From Pomphorhynchus laevis (lineage: Eukaryota > Acanthocephala > Palaeacanthocephala > Echinorhynchida > Pomphorhynchidae), in contig WNNJ02000185.1 of assembly GCA_012934845.2 (NCBI GenBank), positions 124,001 to 188,000 of the forward strand: a stretch of DNA of 64,000 bases, read 5' to 3'. A program made the translations under genes and the position numbers. Each line of letters starts with the position of its first letter. The stretch's first letter is position 1. Below are positions 1 through 11,034 of the stretch, piece by piece. A model generated the notes under the pieces. The model ran no database searches, was not told where the DNA came from, and saw only the letters and a list, made by a program, of their open reading frames with translations.

Positions 1-13
1 CTTAAAAAATGAC

Positions 14-283
14 ATGAAAAAATCAGCAATTAATAAATATAAAAATACAAGTGAAAACAAAAAACAAAATCCTCAAAATAAGACAAATCGCTTCATTAGT
101 CTAAAAGAGGCAGAGCCAGAGGAGAGGGAAGAAAACATGGAGTATATTTCCATGGTTTCATCGGACTCTGAAGGATCTGCCATTTTTAGGGTCGTGAAAA
201 AACACGCTCGTAGAGAAGGGGATTCAGGAGGTAGATGTGCCCAGTTAGGAGAATTAACTCTTCCTGCAGATGCATCTGTGTAA
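14..283 (+). CDS. Short hydrophilic ORF, likely ORF1 remnant of LINE A
   Basis: An 89-aa lysine- and glutamate-rich frame that overlaps the start of the endonuclease frame by 14 bases. It shows no zinc knuckle, unlike ORF1 of the related LINEs B and C. A short SMVS-S-D-S/G-E stretch resembles the region upstream of ORF1 in LINE C (near 61720-61750), so it may be the N-terminal piece of an ORF1 that has lost its middle. Function is not shown by the sequence; the assignment rests mainly on position. Confidence 0.3.
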   Translation: MKKSAINKYKNTSENKKQNPQNKTNRFISLKEAEPEEREENMEYISMVSSDSEGSAIFRVVKKHARREGDSGGRCAQLGELTLPADASV

Positions 284-1337
284 AAAACGACGCATCGAGT
301 ATAACTCGTTGGAAGACATCTCGTTGATCAGTTGGAATATAGGGACCGTTAGGAATCTAGTACAATATTCCAATTTTGATCATGGAGATGTCCTATTTCT
401 GCAGGAGGCGCGTTCTCCCCATGTTTTGAAAACTTCAGCCGGACATTACGAAGATTACACAATGTTCACATACCAAGTTGACGGTAGATTAGAGCTCACC
501 CTGGTCTCAATGACAAGCAAGCGTTTGAACGCTTGCTTGATTTCAGAGGGGTCCAGCGAGGTGGGCTCTTATCAACTTCTGAAATTTTTCGTTTCCCGTC
601 GTCCGGTTTTCGTAGCAAACTGCTACATAAAACCGGGTGGATGGCGGACGAAGGAGAGTAAGAAGGCCATCAAGAAGCTTCTGGTTAAGGTGTTTAATGC
701 TGGTGCACAATACATTGTTGGTGACCTTAATGACTCCGGAGGGGCTCGGGTGGGATCCCTGATTGACCAAATCGGGGAGGTCATAATCCCACTTGAGGGA
801 ACTTTTCTCCGCCGTCATACAGGTTACCAATCAATTATAGATATAGCGATTAATTTCAAAAATGTTAAATTAAAACTCAAGTGGTTAAAAAATATCGAAT
901 GGGACGGGTTCAATGACGGGCATAAACTTGTATACTGGGCTTGGAAGGAAGAAATGGTCAAAAAAACGATTTCAACCGACCAAGGCTGGTATGCAGGCTT
1001 ACAACAAAGAAATTCAAGTTTTTTAACCAATAATAATGATAAGAATATTAATGACATCTTGAATTATATATTGAATGAATGTGAGAATGTGTGTGAATAT
1101 ATAAAAATCTTCAATGAATTGAGTGTAAATAGTAGAATGAATGGTTTTAATGACTTCAGTCCAAATTTTATAAATAATCAATTGTGTCTTTTAAAAAATA
1201 ATAATTTTTTATATACATTTAATAAAGAAATATTTAATTTAGCTAATAAATACCTAATTACAAAAAGACCACCTATGCTTAAATACAACCCAAAGGCCCT
1301 GCGCATAAAAAAAGCTTCTCTGGGGATTAAGAGCTGA
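270..1337 (+). pseudogene. LINE A ORF2 part 1: apurinic-like endonuclease domain
   Basis: A 355-aa frame that makes up the endonuclease half of a LINE ORF2, which nicks target DNA to prime reverse transcription. Visible EEP-fold landmarks are the N-terminal SLISWNIG strand, the LFLQEAR catalytic glutamate motif, CYIKPGG, and VGDLNDSGG (the usual GDFN motif). From about residue 250 the frame becomes asparagine- and lysine-rich linker and stops at 1337. The linker resumes one frame over at about 1335 (DQSRVLMCRLQDQLDEES), so ORF2 is broken here. Start chosen at the first ATG, overlapping the preceding frame by 14 bases; in a live element start and spacing may differ. Confidence 0.75.
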
Positions 1338-1458
1338 TCCTGATCCGTCTGACCAGAGCAGGGTTCTCATGTGCCGACTCCAAGATCAACTCGATGAAGA
1401 GTCGTTGAAGCGGGATGCAAAGAAGCTACTGTCCTATAAGAATTTCTCGAAGGAATGA

Positions 1459-2889
1459 TGGTCTACCATAAGGAAGACCACATTCCGGTCTTGGAGGGCA
1501 GCGGCTTCCAGGTGGATCGCTTCAAAGGGAATTAAACCAGTCTTACAAAACATAAAAAATAAGCACTTAGCCAATGCAATAATATGCTCCGAAGATGTGC
1601 AGCTTCAAACGAGGTTGAAGCTCACTTTCCAAAATATTGACCCATTGGAAGAAGATGTCACGCTTGAAGAAATCTTGGACGCGTGGCCGATCACGCCTAA
1701 GACGTCATCTAATGGCGTCTCAGCGTGCGCGGCTGCCACCAAGTTGATCGATAAGGAACTTCGAGAGCAAATCGCGGCTAGACTGCTAGCTTCACCGCTA
1801 GCGGCCTGGCCGGATATTGCAATCGGAAAAGTTATATTTCTTCCAAAGGGTCAATGGGTGTCAACAGCTAAGGACACGAGACCAATTACCATATCCAATA
1901 ATTTGGTGATGGTTTATGAGAAAGCTCTGGCAAGATACCTGGCTCGCCACTACGAAACTCGGGAATTGTTGGGTGACCATATTCATGGGTTTCGTAGTGG
2001 TAGGGGAACTGTAAAAGCAGTCAGGGCTCTGCAAGGCTTTCTCACCAAGGATACACGGCCTGCGCTGCTGTATTCACTGGATGTGTCTGCAGCTTTTGAC
2101 AACCTTACACTCGACTCAGTAATGGAAACGTTGAAAAAAGATGATGTTTTACTGAACATCTTGCGTCGAGTGTGGGGAATTTTGGAGAGCAGAAGCTTTT
2201 ATTTAGAAGACGACAAGGGTCCCTTTTATAAACTATCCAAGGGTCTTCCTCAAGGGTCCCCTTTATCGCCAATCCTTTATATGATTACGACAAGGGGAGT
2301 CTTAGATGGACTCTTGGATAGGAACACTAGTGGTACTATCTATGCGGACGATATATCACTGGTGTTCAAAATGAACTCTCTGTCTGATAGGAGATTCGAA
2401 GACAGAGTGAAATCTGTGGTGAATGGGATTGCTATACGCCTATCTAAATTGGGCTTGTCGTTAAACCCAACGAAAAGCAATTTCATTCACTACAGATTTC
2501 GTAAACCAGGACGCCATACTAAATTATTTGGTGCTCTTCCGGGAAATCGGAAGAGACAAGTAAGGATACTGGGATCTGTCTTCGAATCCAGGCTGCACTG
2601 GAGATCAGATATGTCAAAATGTTTTAAATTAGTGAAAAAAGGTATACAGATGTTCTGGCGTGCAAGACGTTTAAATGTCACTCTGAATAGGTGTATAGTA
2701 GTGCTCAATGCTTTTGTGTTGAGTGGGCTATACTTCTACTCAAATAATCGGCCACCAGAACAACGTTATAGATTTTTAAAAAGGCTTTTAGAAATAATTA
2801 AAAAAGAATTTATTAATGATGAATATATGAAAAATAAATTAATTAAAAGATATGTAAAATTTTATAATGTAAAAATAAAAAAATTTTGA
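1459..2889 (+). pseudogene. LINE A ORF2 part 2: reverse transcriptase domain
   Basis: The frame is open from just after an in-frame TGA (1456-1458) to the stop at 2889. It begins in the linker (TFRSWRAAASRWIASKGIK) and continues through the RT fingers and palm: KVIFLPKGQW, DTRPITISNNLVMVYEKAL, HGFRSGRGTVKAVRALQGF, LLYSLDVSAAFDN (first catalytic Asp), GLPQGSPLSPILY, and IYADDISLVF at about 2338-2367 carrying the YADD box. A thumb region with ...NPTKSNF and ...RPPEQRYRFLKRLL follows, as in LINE B ORF2 (RPPEQRLRFLKLL). The catalytic motifs are intact, so the damage lies upstream in the endonuclease-RT link. No RNase H domain is visible. Confidence 0.85.
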
Positions 2890-3687
2890 ATGGTTTATTT
2901 TTTTGTATGAACTGATTGATTTTATTGCGTTTTTTTTACATTCTGGAATTTTAATTTAAAGAATCTCATGTTAATTATTTGTTTTATTAAGAAAATGTAA
3001 CTAGAATTTTATTGTTTAAATGTTTGTTTATTTCGCTAATCGTCTTTACCGCCACAAATCTAAAAAGAAAAGCTTCGACATTCAAAAGACAAATGCTTTC
3101 CGTAGGCGGGTTTGCAGAAGAGCGCATTTTGGGCGTGAAGATTTAATTATAATATATAACAATGTACAATGTATAATGTTCAATGTTTTTTACTTTAATA
3201 AATTCTTACTAATAAAAAAATTTGCGCTAGCAAAAGTATCATCAATGTGCATACGATATGCTCGTTCTACAATAAACAACCCAGTTGTCATAGCTGATAA
3301 AAATTCAAGATAACAACTTAAATAAATTTTATATGAATTTCATAGGACCCATTTGAGGGTAACCATTGTTTCTTGTATTATCAGTAAATAAATGTGCTTT
3401 TAATAATATAATTATATTGTATATTATATAATACCACAAAGGGAATATTTAACTTATTCAGATATATTAAATAGTTGTAATTATCTAGTTGTACATATAA
3501 CTACTTGTATAATAGAATAAATTTTGGATCCAAAAACAGTTTGCTCCAAATTTGTTTTCTGAAATATTGCTTATTTAGAAGACTATTTTTAGTGTTTCTG
3601 GTAGTTCATTTACTAATAGTTCATACCAATATTATTTTAGTTGTGCTCATTAAAGCAAACCATCGCCTTAATTCGAGAAAACGTTTC
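2890..3687. other. Noncoding AT-rich stretch between LINE A and the D-family fragment
   Basis: It holds the LINE A 3' UTR (to about 2998) and then AT-rich sequence with no recognisable gene. Frames of 97 aa (3020-3313) and 75 aa (3505-3732) have no family features. Confidence 0.5.
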
Positions 3688-3746
3688 TCGCTTCGTTATG
3701 ATTACAGATTTTCTTCCTCCTCCGTAGAATAGCTTGCCTCATATAT
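3688..3746 (+). mobile_element. Short fragment of LINE family D (RT region)
   Basis: About 58 bp closely match 22815-22872 of the longer D-family copy: the shared run CTTCGTTATGATTAC is followed by TTTTC(T)TCCTCCTCCGTAG and TTGCCTCATAT. No ends or target duplication are visible. Confidence 0.6.
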
Positions 3747-3950
3747 TAGAAAAGAGTAATGGGAGCGTCGAAAACGAACAAAAATATAAAAGAATGACGT
3801 AGAATGCACTTGGAAATTCAACAGTCGAATTTAACCAATATGCACATTAGGAACGTGCGTTTAGGAGATCAGGACTGGCGAGGAAAAAATCGAGGATAGT
3901 TAGTATATATAAATATTTAATTATCACTATAGTTATGCTTGTATTTTAGA

Positions 3951-3980
3951 TTGACAAAGGCTTAATCGCCGAAACGTCTT
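3951..3980 (+). other. Hammerhead-like core motif, copy 1
   Basis: The sequence reads TTGACAAAGGC, loop TTAATC, GCCGAAACGTC: a short stem II flanked by the conserved GAAA and a TTGAcAAA strand. Penelope-like elements are known to carry hammerhead ribozyme motifs in their terminal repeats. The usual CUGAUGA strand is changed here, so activity is doubtful. Confidence 0.5.
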
Positions 3981-4037
3981 AAATAAATCATTAATTTTCG
4001 CAACTGCTTGTATTATTCGGGTTGATTAATTGAATTG

Positions 4038-4143
<106 letters not shown>

Positions 4144-4173
4144 TGATAAACGGCTTAATCGCCGAAACGTCTT
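4144..4173 (+). other. Hammerhead-like core motif, copy 2
   Basis: TGATAAACGGC, loop TTAATC, GCCGAAACGTC, followed by TTAAATAAAT as in copy 1. Same architecture as the other three copies. Confidence 0.5.
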
Positions 4174-4218
4174 AAATAAATATTATATTTCTCAGCAAAC
4201 TGCTTGTATATTGTGATA

Positions 4219-4354
<136 letters not shown>

Positions 4355-4445
4355 GTTCAATTCAATTAATCAACCCGAATAATACAAGCAGTTGCGAAAA
4401 TTAATGATTTATTTAAGACTGCGCGTGTGCACATTTTTTTCGCTG

Positions 4446-4473
4446 TTGATAAAGGCAAAAAGCCGAAACGTTC
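4446..4473 (+). other. Hammerhead-like core motif, copy 3 (5' side of PLE)
   Basis: TTGATAAAGGC, loop AAAAA, GCCGAAACGTTC, followed by AATAAATAAC. A three-base-pair stem with the GAAA box. Confidence 0.5.
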
Positions 4474-4530
4474 AATAAATAACTTTGTTGTTTATTTTCT
4501 CAAAGACAAACTGCTGGAAATATTGGTGAG

Positions 4531-4532
<2 letters not shown>

Positions 4533-4626
<94 letters not shown>
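4533..4626. repeat. (TA)n microsatellite 3
   Basis: A TA run between the third hammerhead-like motif and the PLE leader. Confidence 0.95.
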
Positions 4627-4628
<2 letters not shown>

Positions 4629-4840
4629 CGTATGAGATCATGAAGATCGATTGAAATCGGGTCTGGTGATCCTTTGATGGATTCTTATTTATGTAATGAA
4701 TAGTTGCTAGGTCACACGAGGTGACTTTCGCATTGAAAACCAGCTACAGAATCCTTCCTTCATGATATCCAATTCCATACACCCTGACTACTAACGACGC
4801 CATTGCCACAACCGTTTTCGTTTCGCCCGCTTTTTGCCAC

Positions 4841-6131
4841 ATGTTGGTAGCCCCGGGCTCATCTGTACGAAAAGTGAAAAAGTTACGGAAGCTCCATGTG
4901 AACATAAGCCTCGAGGAGTTTATGTCTACAAATACACGTAGAAATCGTCGAATTCCAAAATTTAATGCGAAGCATATTAAGCATAGACGCGAACTTGTTA
5001 TTAATGACTGCGCGAGTAAGTTTATTGAATCGTCTGATGATGTGACGTTGGAAAAAAACAGAGGTTCAGTATCTTAGTATGGGATTGTCATTCATACCAA
5101 CACCTTCAACATGCGACACACTAAGGATTTCAAAAGCGTTGAACATAGTGGCTTCAGGAATGTTTCCTCGTAAAATGGATACAATTACTCGAAATGATAA
5201 GATAGAGAAACTTAAAAAATTGATGTGGTGTAACTACATAAAAACCAACGAAAAGCATAAGTACAGACCTAACATTTCGAAGTCTGTAGCAGAGGGGCTG
5301 AAGTCATTACAAGCACGAAATGATGTAAAAATAACGAAAGCGGACAAAGGCCCGCAAGCGGTAATCTGGAAGTTAGATGATTATTCAACAGAAGCATTGC
5401 GTCAACTAAATGATGCAACCACATATTGTCAAGTAGAGGCATCTTGTATTCAAGTTTGTCGAACTGTGAATGATCTACTGGATATTGCAGTAAGTAAGCA
5501 GCAGCTAGACGTTGCAAAGGCTAATGAGCTTAGACCAATAAAAGAGCACCCTGGAAAGTTTTATATGCTGCCGAAAATTCATAAGGCACAGAGACCGTTC
5601 ATCGACAGGCCAGTTGTTAGCTGTTTGGGAACTCCTACTGAAATGTTGTCCAGGTATGTTGATCGGGAACTCAAGGAATTACTGCAGTTGGTTCCCTCGT
5701 ACATCAGCAGCACTGTAGACTTTATCAGGAAGTTTGAAGAGCAAAAATGTTCCTTCCCGATGGAGACAATGATGATAACAGCAGACGTTGAGTCACTGTA
5801 TACAAATATTCCCATCGAAAAGGGACTTAGTGCCGTCAATCAGATGCTTGCCCGATCTCAGATATGTTCGCAAAAATTAGATTTTCTTCTATCCGCTTTA
5901 GAAGTCGTACTACGACAGAATTCCCTGCAACATGGAAATACAGTGTATCGACAAATAAGAGGAACAGCCATGGGGACTCCCGTGGCACCCACCTATGCTA
6001 TTATATTTATAGATATGATGAAGCGTTGCTGGCTTTCTCAATCAAAAGTACAGCCTGTATTTTATTGTCGATATATTTATCGTGTGGCCTGGATCAACAT
6101 AATCGTGGCTTCATTTAAAAAATTGTGCTAA
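4841..6131 (+). pseudogene. PLE reverse transcriptase, N-terminal and palm region
   Basis: Two adjoining frames (4841-5077 and 5079-6131) carry the first part of a PLE reverse transcriptase. Diagnostic strings are GLSFIPTPS-CDTLRIS near the N terminus, KITKADKGPQAVIW (the PLE 'DKG' box), FYMLPKIHKA, RPVVSCLGTPTE, MMITADVESLYTNIP (first catalytic Asp region) and IRGTAMGTPVAPTYA. The product would copy element RNA into the genome using a nick or a telomere-like end. No intact YxDD box is seen at its expected place, in keeping with an inactive copy. Frames overlapping on the - strand are shadows. Confidence 0.85.
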
Positions 6132-6135
6132 CGTC

Positions 6136-6666
6136 ATGGATGGTATCCGTCTAAGCTTTACGGAAGACGATAAAAGCGTTAATTTTCTTGACGTCACAGT
6201 TTTTCGAACAAATGGAAAATATGAAACAAGAGCATATCGTAAGCCAGAAACTCCATTGCTGCACATTCATGCTAATAGCTGCCACCCTCGGTCAGTAAAA
6301 CGTAATTTCATTTTCAACGAGGCGATGAGATTACGACGTATTTGTTCAAAACAAGAGAATTTCGAGGAGCATCTGACAGAATTACAATCACATTTGTTGC
6401 AGAGAGGCTATAGTAAGTCGACGATAGTTACACAATTTAATAGTGTACGCAGGTATAAACGAAACGACTTACTTAGAGGCGACAAAATAAAATCAACAAA
6501 TGATGTGATCACAGCAGTAATGCCACATCATCCGATAATTGACAATGTTCAACGCGATGTCGTTAAAGCAGCACGTTCGATATGCTCAACAAATCAACCG
6601 CCAAAACTAAGAGTGTGGTATTCACTAGGAAAGAATATCAGTGACATTTTAAAAAATTCACGCAAA
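6136..6666 (+). pseudogene. PLE reverse transcriptase, thumb region up to the LINE B insertion
   Basis: The frame continues the PLE protein: GIRLSFTEDDKSVNFLDVTVFR (the NFLDV motif typical of PLE RTs), YRKPETPLLHIHANSCHP (the RKPT-like motif), a basic helix-rich segment, then SLGKNISDILKNSRK, where the host element is cut by LINE B. The same KNSRK residues recur on the far side at 10512-10526 because of the target-site duplication. Residues after 6666 in this frame belong to the LINE, not to the PLE. Confidence 0.85.
6648..6666. repeat. Target-site duplication of LINE B, left copy
   Basis: TTTAAAAAATTCACGCAAA, 19 bp, identical to 10509-10527. Flanking bases differ on both sides, which fixes the ends. 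Confidence 0.95.
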
Positions 6667-6879
6667 ATATTCACTACAAAAAATGTGCACGTCGGAGCAT
6701 TCAAAGGATTTCCATTGCTGCAATTCAACAGCGGATTTTTCTGGTAAATCAACTATTTCTCAAGGCGAAGTAAATATTCCTTCTGAAAAAGATTATGGAA
6801 ATGGCAAGGTTAGTGACTTTTGTTTCTCTAAACATGGTGTGGAGGATTACCTCTCTCCTGTTCCTAAACTAGCACATTT

Positions 6880-7353
6880 ATGTGTAATAAGAGCAACAAA
6901 ACCTATTGGCACGTTCCTTCGAGATTTGCCATGATTACTAGGAATAGAGTTTTATTCAACTCTCTTAAAACCCTCGAGAATACACTCAGGGTCTCCTTTG
7001 CGAATGGTGACATACTCGAGGATTACAGAAAATTCTATTCCACTAATCTATCTACTATTGGTACTATAACTATTCTGCCGCTAAGATGTACTTTAAAAAT
7101 TTATAATTTTCTTTCGTTCAATTCTGACGATGATATTGATCAATTAAAAAAACTGTTCAAACTTTCTTCAATCAGACGGGTACTGGGTAAAGGCGGTGAC
7201 CCGCTCCCAGTTGCCTTTGCTGAGACGGATCTAGACAACGGGCACATTCTTGCCGCTTCAACAGTTAATCCCTTTTTGGGATTCAATCTGAAATTCTTGC
7301 TGATTAGTGATGACACCCTCACCTACCCTCATTGCCAAAAATGTCACGGCTAA
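6880..7353 (+). pseudogene. LINE B ORF1, N-terminal part
   Basis: Clearly homologous to LINE C ORF1 (61770-62432): RNRVLFNSL, IRRVLGKGGDPLPVAF against RSIRGKDRNPIPVGF, and NPFLGFNLKF against NPFMGFNIKF. ORF1 proteins of this type bind element RNA. The frame runs into the first zinc-knuckle residues (YPHCQKCHG) and stops; the knuckle continues in the frame starting at 7307, so a frameshift lies at about 7350. Upstream residues of ORF1 are probably in the frame ending at 6934 (SPVPKLAHLCVIRATKP). Confidence 0.75.
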
Positions 7354-7921
7354 GGGGCACTGGTCCTCCACCTGTTCTAATTCCTCTGTTTGTGGTGTTT
7401 GTGGCAAGGGTGACTGCCCGCACCCGGCTAACAACGACAAATGCCTTACCACACCTTATTGTGTAAACTGTGGGGGAGTGCACCCCGCTTGGTCGAAAAA
7501 ATGCACCCTGTTTAAAGCCTACAGACAGAGATTTTCTAAGCCGATTACGAAATCGTACGCTGCTGCCGCTCCAGATCGGATGTCAAATAATGACATTATA
7601 CATCTTCTGGCTAACCAAAAGAAGATGATTATTAGTGAACTACAAGCTCTTTTTTTGCCACTCATCTCCTCTCTCGTAGGCACGCCCACGGTGGCACCAG
7701 TTCCAGCCGATTTGTTGCATACCCCCCGCACTAAGAAGCGTGGCGGGTCTGCTCAGCCCGTTCCTCCTCTCAAGATCGGAAAATTGTTGAAGTCTAAGGC
7801 CTCCTCGGGAAATGATGATACTGCCTTGGGGAGTCCGACCCTGGATGGTGCTAGTGGCAAGGGGGTAACCCTCTTGCACCTAGCTCTGTCTAGGTTGGCA
7901 TCCCCCTTCCAACTAATTTAA
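7307..7921 (+). pseudogene. LINE B ORF1, zinc-knuckle and C-terminal part
   Basis: From about residue 12 this frame carries the remainder of ORF1: GHWSSTC, then CGVCGKGDCPHPANNDKC and CVNCGGVHPAWSKKC, together a run of CCHC-type knuckles expected to bind nucleic acid. A proline- and lysine-rich tail follows, with PVPPLKIGKL shared with LINE C. The stop at 7919-7921 lies five bases before the ORF2 ATG at 7926, a spacing that suggests reinitiation. The first dozen residues of the listed frame are out of register with ORF1. Confidence 0.8.
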
Positions 7922-7925
7922 CACA

Positions 7926-10376
7926 ATGGTGAGTAAGCCTGAGCCTTTTTCACTGAATATTCTTCAGTGGAATTCGGGAGGTGCTTCTGCCCTTAGACTT
8001 TTATTTGGTAGATACGCAGATGTTATAGTCCTTCAGGAGACGCGGTGGTTTATCCGTCTCACCCAGGACATTACTCGATTGATCCCTAAGCACATTTATT
8101 CACACTATACTCCGTACATAACCCCGCCTCATTCCTCTTCTTCTCAAGGACTCTTGACCTTAGTTAAGTGCTCTTTAAGATCTTCCCTCTTGCTAAATTA
8201 CTCTTGTCCAGCCCTGTCTTGTCTAGTAGTCTCACTCGTTAAGAACGGTAAACGCCTCAGTCTTGCCAACGTTTACATTCGTCCAGGGGAGATTCACAAG
8301 AACCGTGACCTTCTGGATGGGATTATTGACGGCGGCTATGACATGGTACTAGGTGACTTCAACGACAGAACTGGTCGTTGGATTAATGCAGCCCTCCGCA
8401 GAGCCAGGAACGGTTATCTTATTCATAAACCACCCTCCCCAACCTTTCATTGCACATCAACGAATTCACTCCTCGACTTACTATTGCTACATAAGAGGTG
8501 GTTGTTTAAACCCCTCTGTACGGAGCAATCGCGTCAACATCTGTTCACCTCTCATGATTTAATTCGTTGGCGGATAGAGGAGGATACGCTGCTTCGAAGA
8601 AGATTCCACTTTGATCCGATCAGAGTGGCTTTCTTCCATGCAGCCATCCAACGCTTTCCCCGAATTGGTAATGAGAGTTTAACCGAATTTAAATACTATC
8701 TCTCTTCGCAAGCTACCGCGTTTCTTTCGACAACCTATAAAGGTCGAGTTTTCAGTCCCACTCCGACAAAACTCAAGGTCCTAGCTAGACTACTTAACCT
8801 CCCTTCTCTCTCTTCTTCTGCCAAACAGACTATCTCGAACGAGTACTGGCGCACCAGATACTGGTTCCAGCTGAGTATGGATAGGGCGAGAATCGCTCGT
8901 CTTAACCCTTCTCAGTCTTCCTTCTGGAAGATATTCAAGAGGGAGAAGTTTGTTTGCTGGAGGGATAGGGCTGTGGGGTGGATCGTTAGTATAGGCCTTG
9001 ACAAAGTTTTGGAGGAATCACTAGCCCTACATAATTATAGAGCCACTCAATCACCGCAACCAATCCTGCTCTGCAGAGACTTCAGGAGTAGAGACTTATC
9101 TGCACCAGATATTCTCAACGCCTGGGGGCCTCTACAGGGCACCTCCAATTCCGTCGCTCCACTCTCTTCTCGTGTATGTCAGCTTTTGACAGCTGATCAA
9201 AGAAGGGAGGTGGCCGTCACAATGCTATTAGCCACCCCATCCGATGTGGCCGGCATCAACATTAGCAAAAGAATTTTTATTCCAAAAAAGCATCCGGTCT
9301 CTTGTCCTAAAGACCTGCGGCCCATTTCGATTCAAAATTCCCTCGTTTCGATCTACGAAAAAGCGCTTGCGCGTAGAATCCGCGATCATCTAAGTAAGCG
9401 AAATTTAATCCCACCCGGTTTCCATGGGTTCGTCAAAAGTCGCTCGGTCCATTCAGCAGTGATGAGGTGCAACGGTTCTGTCGGAACAATAGCCACCAAC
9501 TCGTTGTGGCTGTTTTCCTTGATTTTTCCGCTGCATTTGACCGTATATCAATACCTTTTGTTATCTCTTCTCTCAGGTCCCTCGGGTTGCCTGCAAGAAT
9601 TGTTAACAGGGTGGAGATACTGCTGTATACCAAGCGATTTTACTATGATGATGACCCTGATGCGCGTCAGTTCTACCCTATTACGGGTGTGCTTCAAGGT
9701 TCCCCTCTCTCCTATCTTATATCTTGCTGCCTCCATTAATCTATTCAAAATATTTAAACGACAGCAAAATCTAGTGGTGTACGCTGATGACACCACAGCC
9801 CTGTTCTCTGGACGCAGGTGTAAGGACGTAGTCTCATACATCAGCCGTTTCTTTTTAAGATTAAAAGACCAGTTACCCAAGTCCAATCTTATTCTAAACT
9901 CCGCTAATTCGCAGGTGGTTGTATTTCATGGCTCCCCTGCGACAAAGCAAAAACTTAAGAGACTAGCACTCTCTGCGCTCTACTCCATATTTGCCTCTGA
10001 ACCACTCCCTACCTTCACAAGTCGAGTAAAATACCTGGGGTTCACCGTTTCGGTGAACTGGTCGGCCAAAGCCGACCTAGATAGACTCAAACGTATCCTG
10101 AAGAGAACTAGTTGGGCTCTGAAACGGGCCCAGCATCAGTCAGTGAATGGGAAAACCCAAGTGCGCCTTTGGGGTACCTGGGCTATCTCAGGATTAGTCT
10201 TCTTCTCTAGAGGACGTCCCCCAGAGCAAAGACTAAGGTTTCTGAAGCTCCTTGTCTCGCGCTTACCCAGCATCGTCCGCGCCGATTGGATTCTTCGGGG
10301 AGTGAAAGACCCCGGGTGGTTCAATCGGAAAGCGGCGTGTTGGATTGGTTGGGGGCTCAGATCCCCATGGATTTGA
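7926..10376 (+). pseudogene. LINE B ORF2: endonuclease and reverse transcriptase
   Basis: An open frame of 816 aa. Endonuclease: FSLNILQWNSGG, VIVLQETRW, LANVYIRPGE, VLGDFNDRTGRW, LLDLLLLH, FTSHDLIRW. A linker with SFWKIFKREKF follows, then RT: RIFIPKKHPV, DLRPISIQNSLVSIYEKAL, HGFVKSRSVHSAVM, and later LSPILYLAAS and VVYADDTTALF, ending RPPEQRLRFLKLLVS. Between about 9465 and 9715 the frame reads nonsense; the true RT core there (VVAVFLDFSAAFDRISIPF, GVLQGSPLS) sits in the 9467-9739 frame. Two mutually compensating frameshifts thus keep the long frame open while destroying the active-site segment. ATG chosen because LINE C starts at the same place (62832). Confidence 0.88.
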
Positions 10377-10508
10377 GGCCTACGCAATGAGAAGAAGTGA
10401 TTATGAAGAATATGCAGTCTCATTGTTGACTTAACTTTTTATAACTTATTTACTTATTTATCCCTTTATGTGTAACATGTTATCTCTTTTTTATTAAGAA
10501 AATCCTTA

Positions 10509-10527
10509 TTTAAAAAATTCACGCAAA
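10509..10527. repeat. Target-site duplication of LINE B, right copy
   Basis: Identical to 6648-6666. Confidence 0.95.
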
Positions 10528-10974
10528 CAATATAACGTTGGCTGTAAACCTTGTGGTGACAAACGATGCAAAACTTGCCAGGTTTTAGAAGAAACGCGGA
10601 CGATTACAAGCAGCGTAACTAGTGGCTACATAAATTTACAATCTGATGCTAATTGTAAGACCTCAAACATAACGTATGTCGGCACATGCCAAATATGCAA
10701 GAAACAATATGTGGGGCAAAGTAGTATGGGTATGGCGCGGAGACTTAATTAACGACGGTCACAGTACAGAACAGGCAATCCAGCTGATAGTGCTTTACGT
10801 CATGCAATAGAACACGGTGTGAGCGAATGTTTCCGTTATTGTATCGTACACGCCAACGTAATTGATAAAAACGTTCGACTTCGTCTAGAGAATGAGTTAA
10901 TCGGTAGATTACATACGGAGACGCACGATGGATGCAGCCCTAAGCATCTGTTTGTCGAATCAGGAGTTACGTGA
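10528..10974 (+). pseudogene. PLE C-terminal GIY-YIG endonuclease domain
   Basis: This resumes the PLE protein beyond LINE B: QYNVGCKPCGDKRCKTC, a cysteine-rich CxxC...CxxC segment typical of PLE linkers, then ITYVGTCQICKKQYVGQS (the GIY-YIG signature), a region with ARRL and RSQYRTGNPADSALRHA, HGVSECFRYCI, then LRLENELIGRLHTETHDGC and a stop at 10972-10974. GIY-YIG nucleases of PLEs nick the target for integration. The domain contains at least one interruption. Confidence 0.85.
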
Positions 10975-11034
10975 TGATTATTTTAGATTTTGTTCGACGC
11001 ATTGTTCTAATTGTTGTGTGTTTTTTGTTTTAGA

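Larger units (their letters stand above)
1..2998 (+). mobile_element. LINE A: endonuclease/RT non-LTR retrotransposon, 5' end outside window
   Basis: A non-LTR retrotransposon reading rightward: a short first frame, an apurinic-type endonuclease domain, then a reverse transcriptase. The 3' UTR is AT-rich and ends near 2981-2996 in TTTTATTAAGAAAAT, the same terminal motif that ends LINE B at 10489-10503, which places both in one lineage. Endonuclease and RT are normally one ORF2; here they are separated by a frame change near 1320-1335 and an in-frame TGA at 1456-1458, so the copy is inactive as it stands. It belongs to the APE-type LINEs (I/Jockey/R1-like breadth); I cannot give the clade with certainty. 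Confidence 0.85.
6667..10508 (+). mobile_element. LINE B: 3.84-kb non-LTR retrotransposon inserted in the PLE
   Basis: Bounded exactly by a perfect 19-bp target-site duplication. It has a 5' leader, ORF1 with a CCHC zinc-knuckle cluster (6880-7921), ORF2 with endonuclease and RT (7926-10376), and a short 3' UTR ending TTTTATTAAGAAAATCCTTA. LINE C at the right edge of the window is a second copy of the same family, and LINE A a more distant relative. The clean duplication and well-kept motifs mark it as younger than its PLE host. Several frameshifts are present: in ORF1 near 6930 and 7350, and in ORF2 near 9465 and 9715. Confidence 0.93.

Noticed and set aside
3020-3732. 97- and 75-aa frames
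   Set aside because: No family features; the second overlaps a LINE D fragment.
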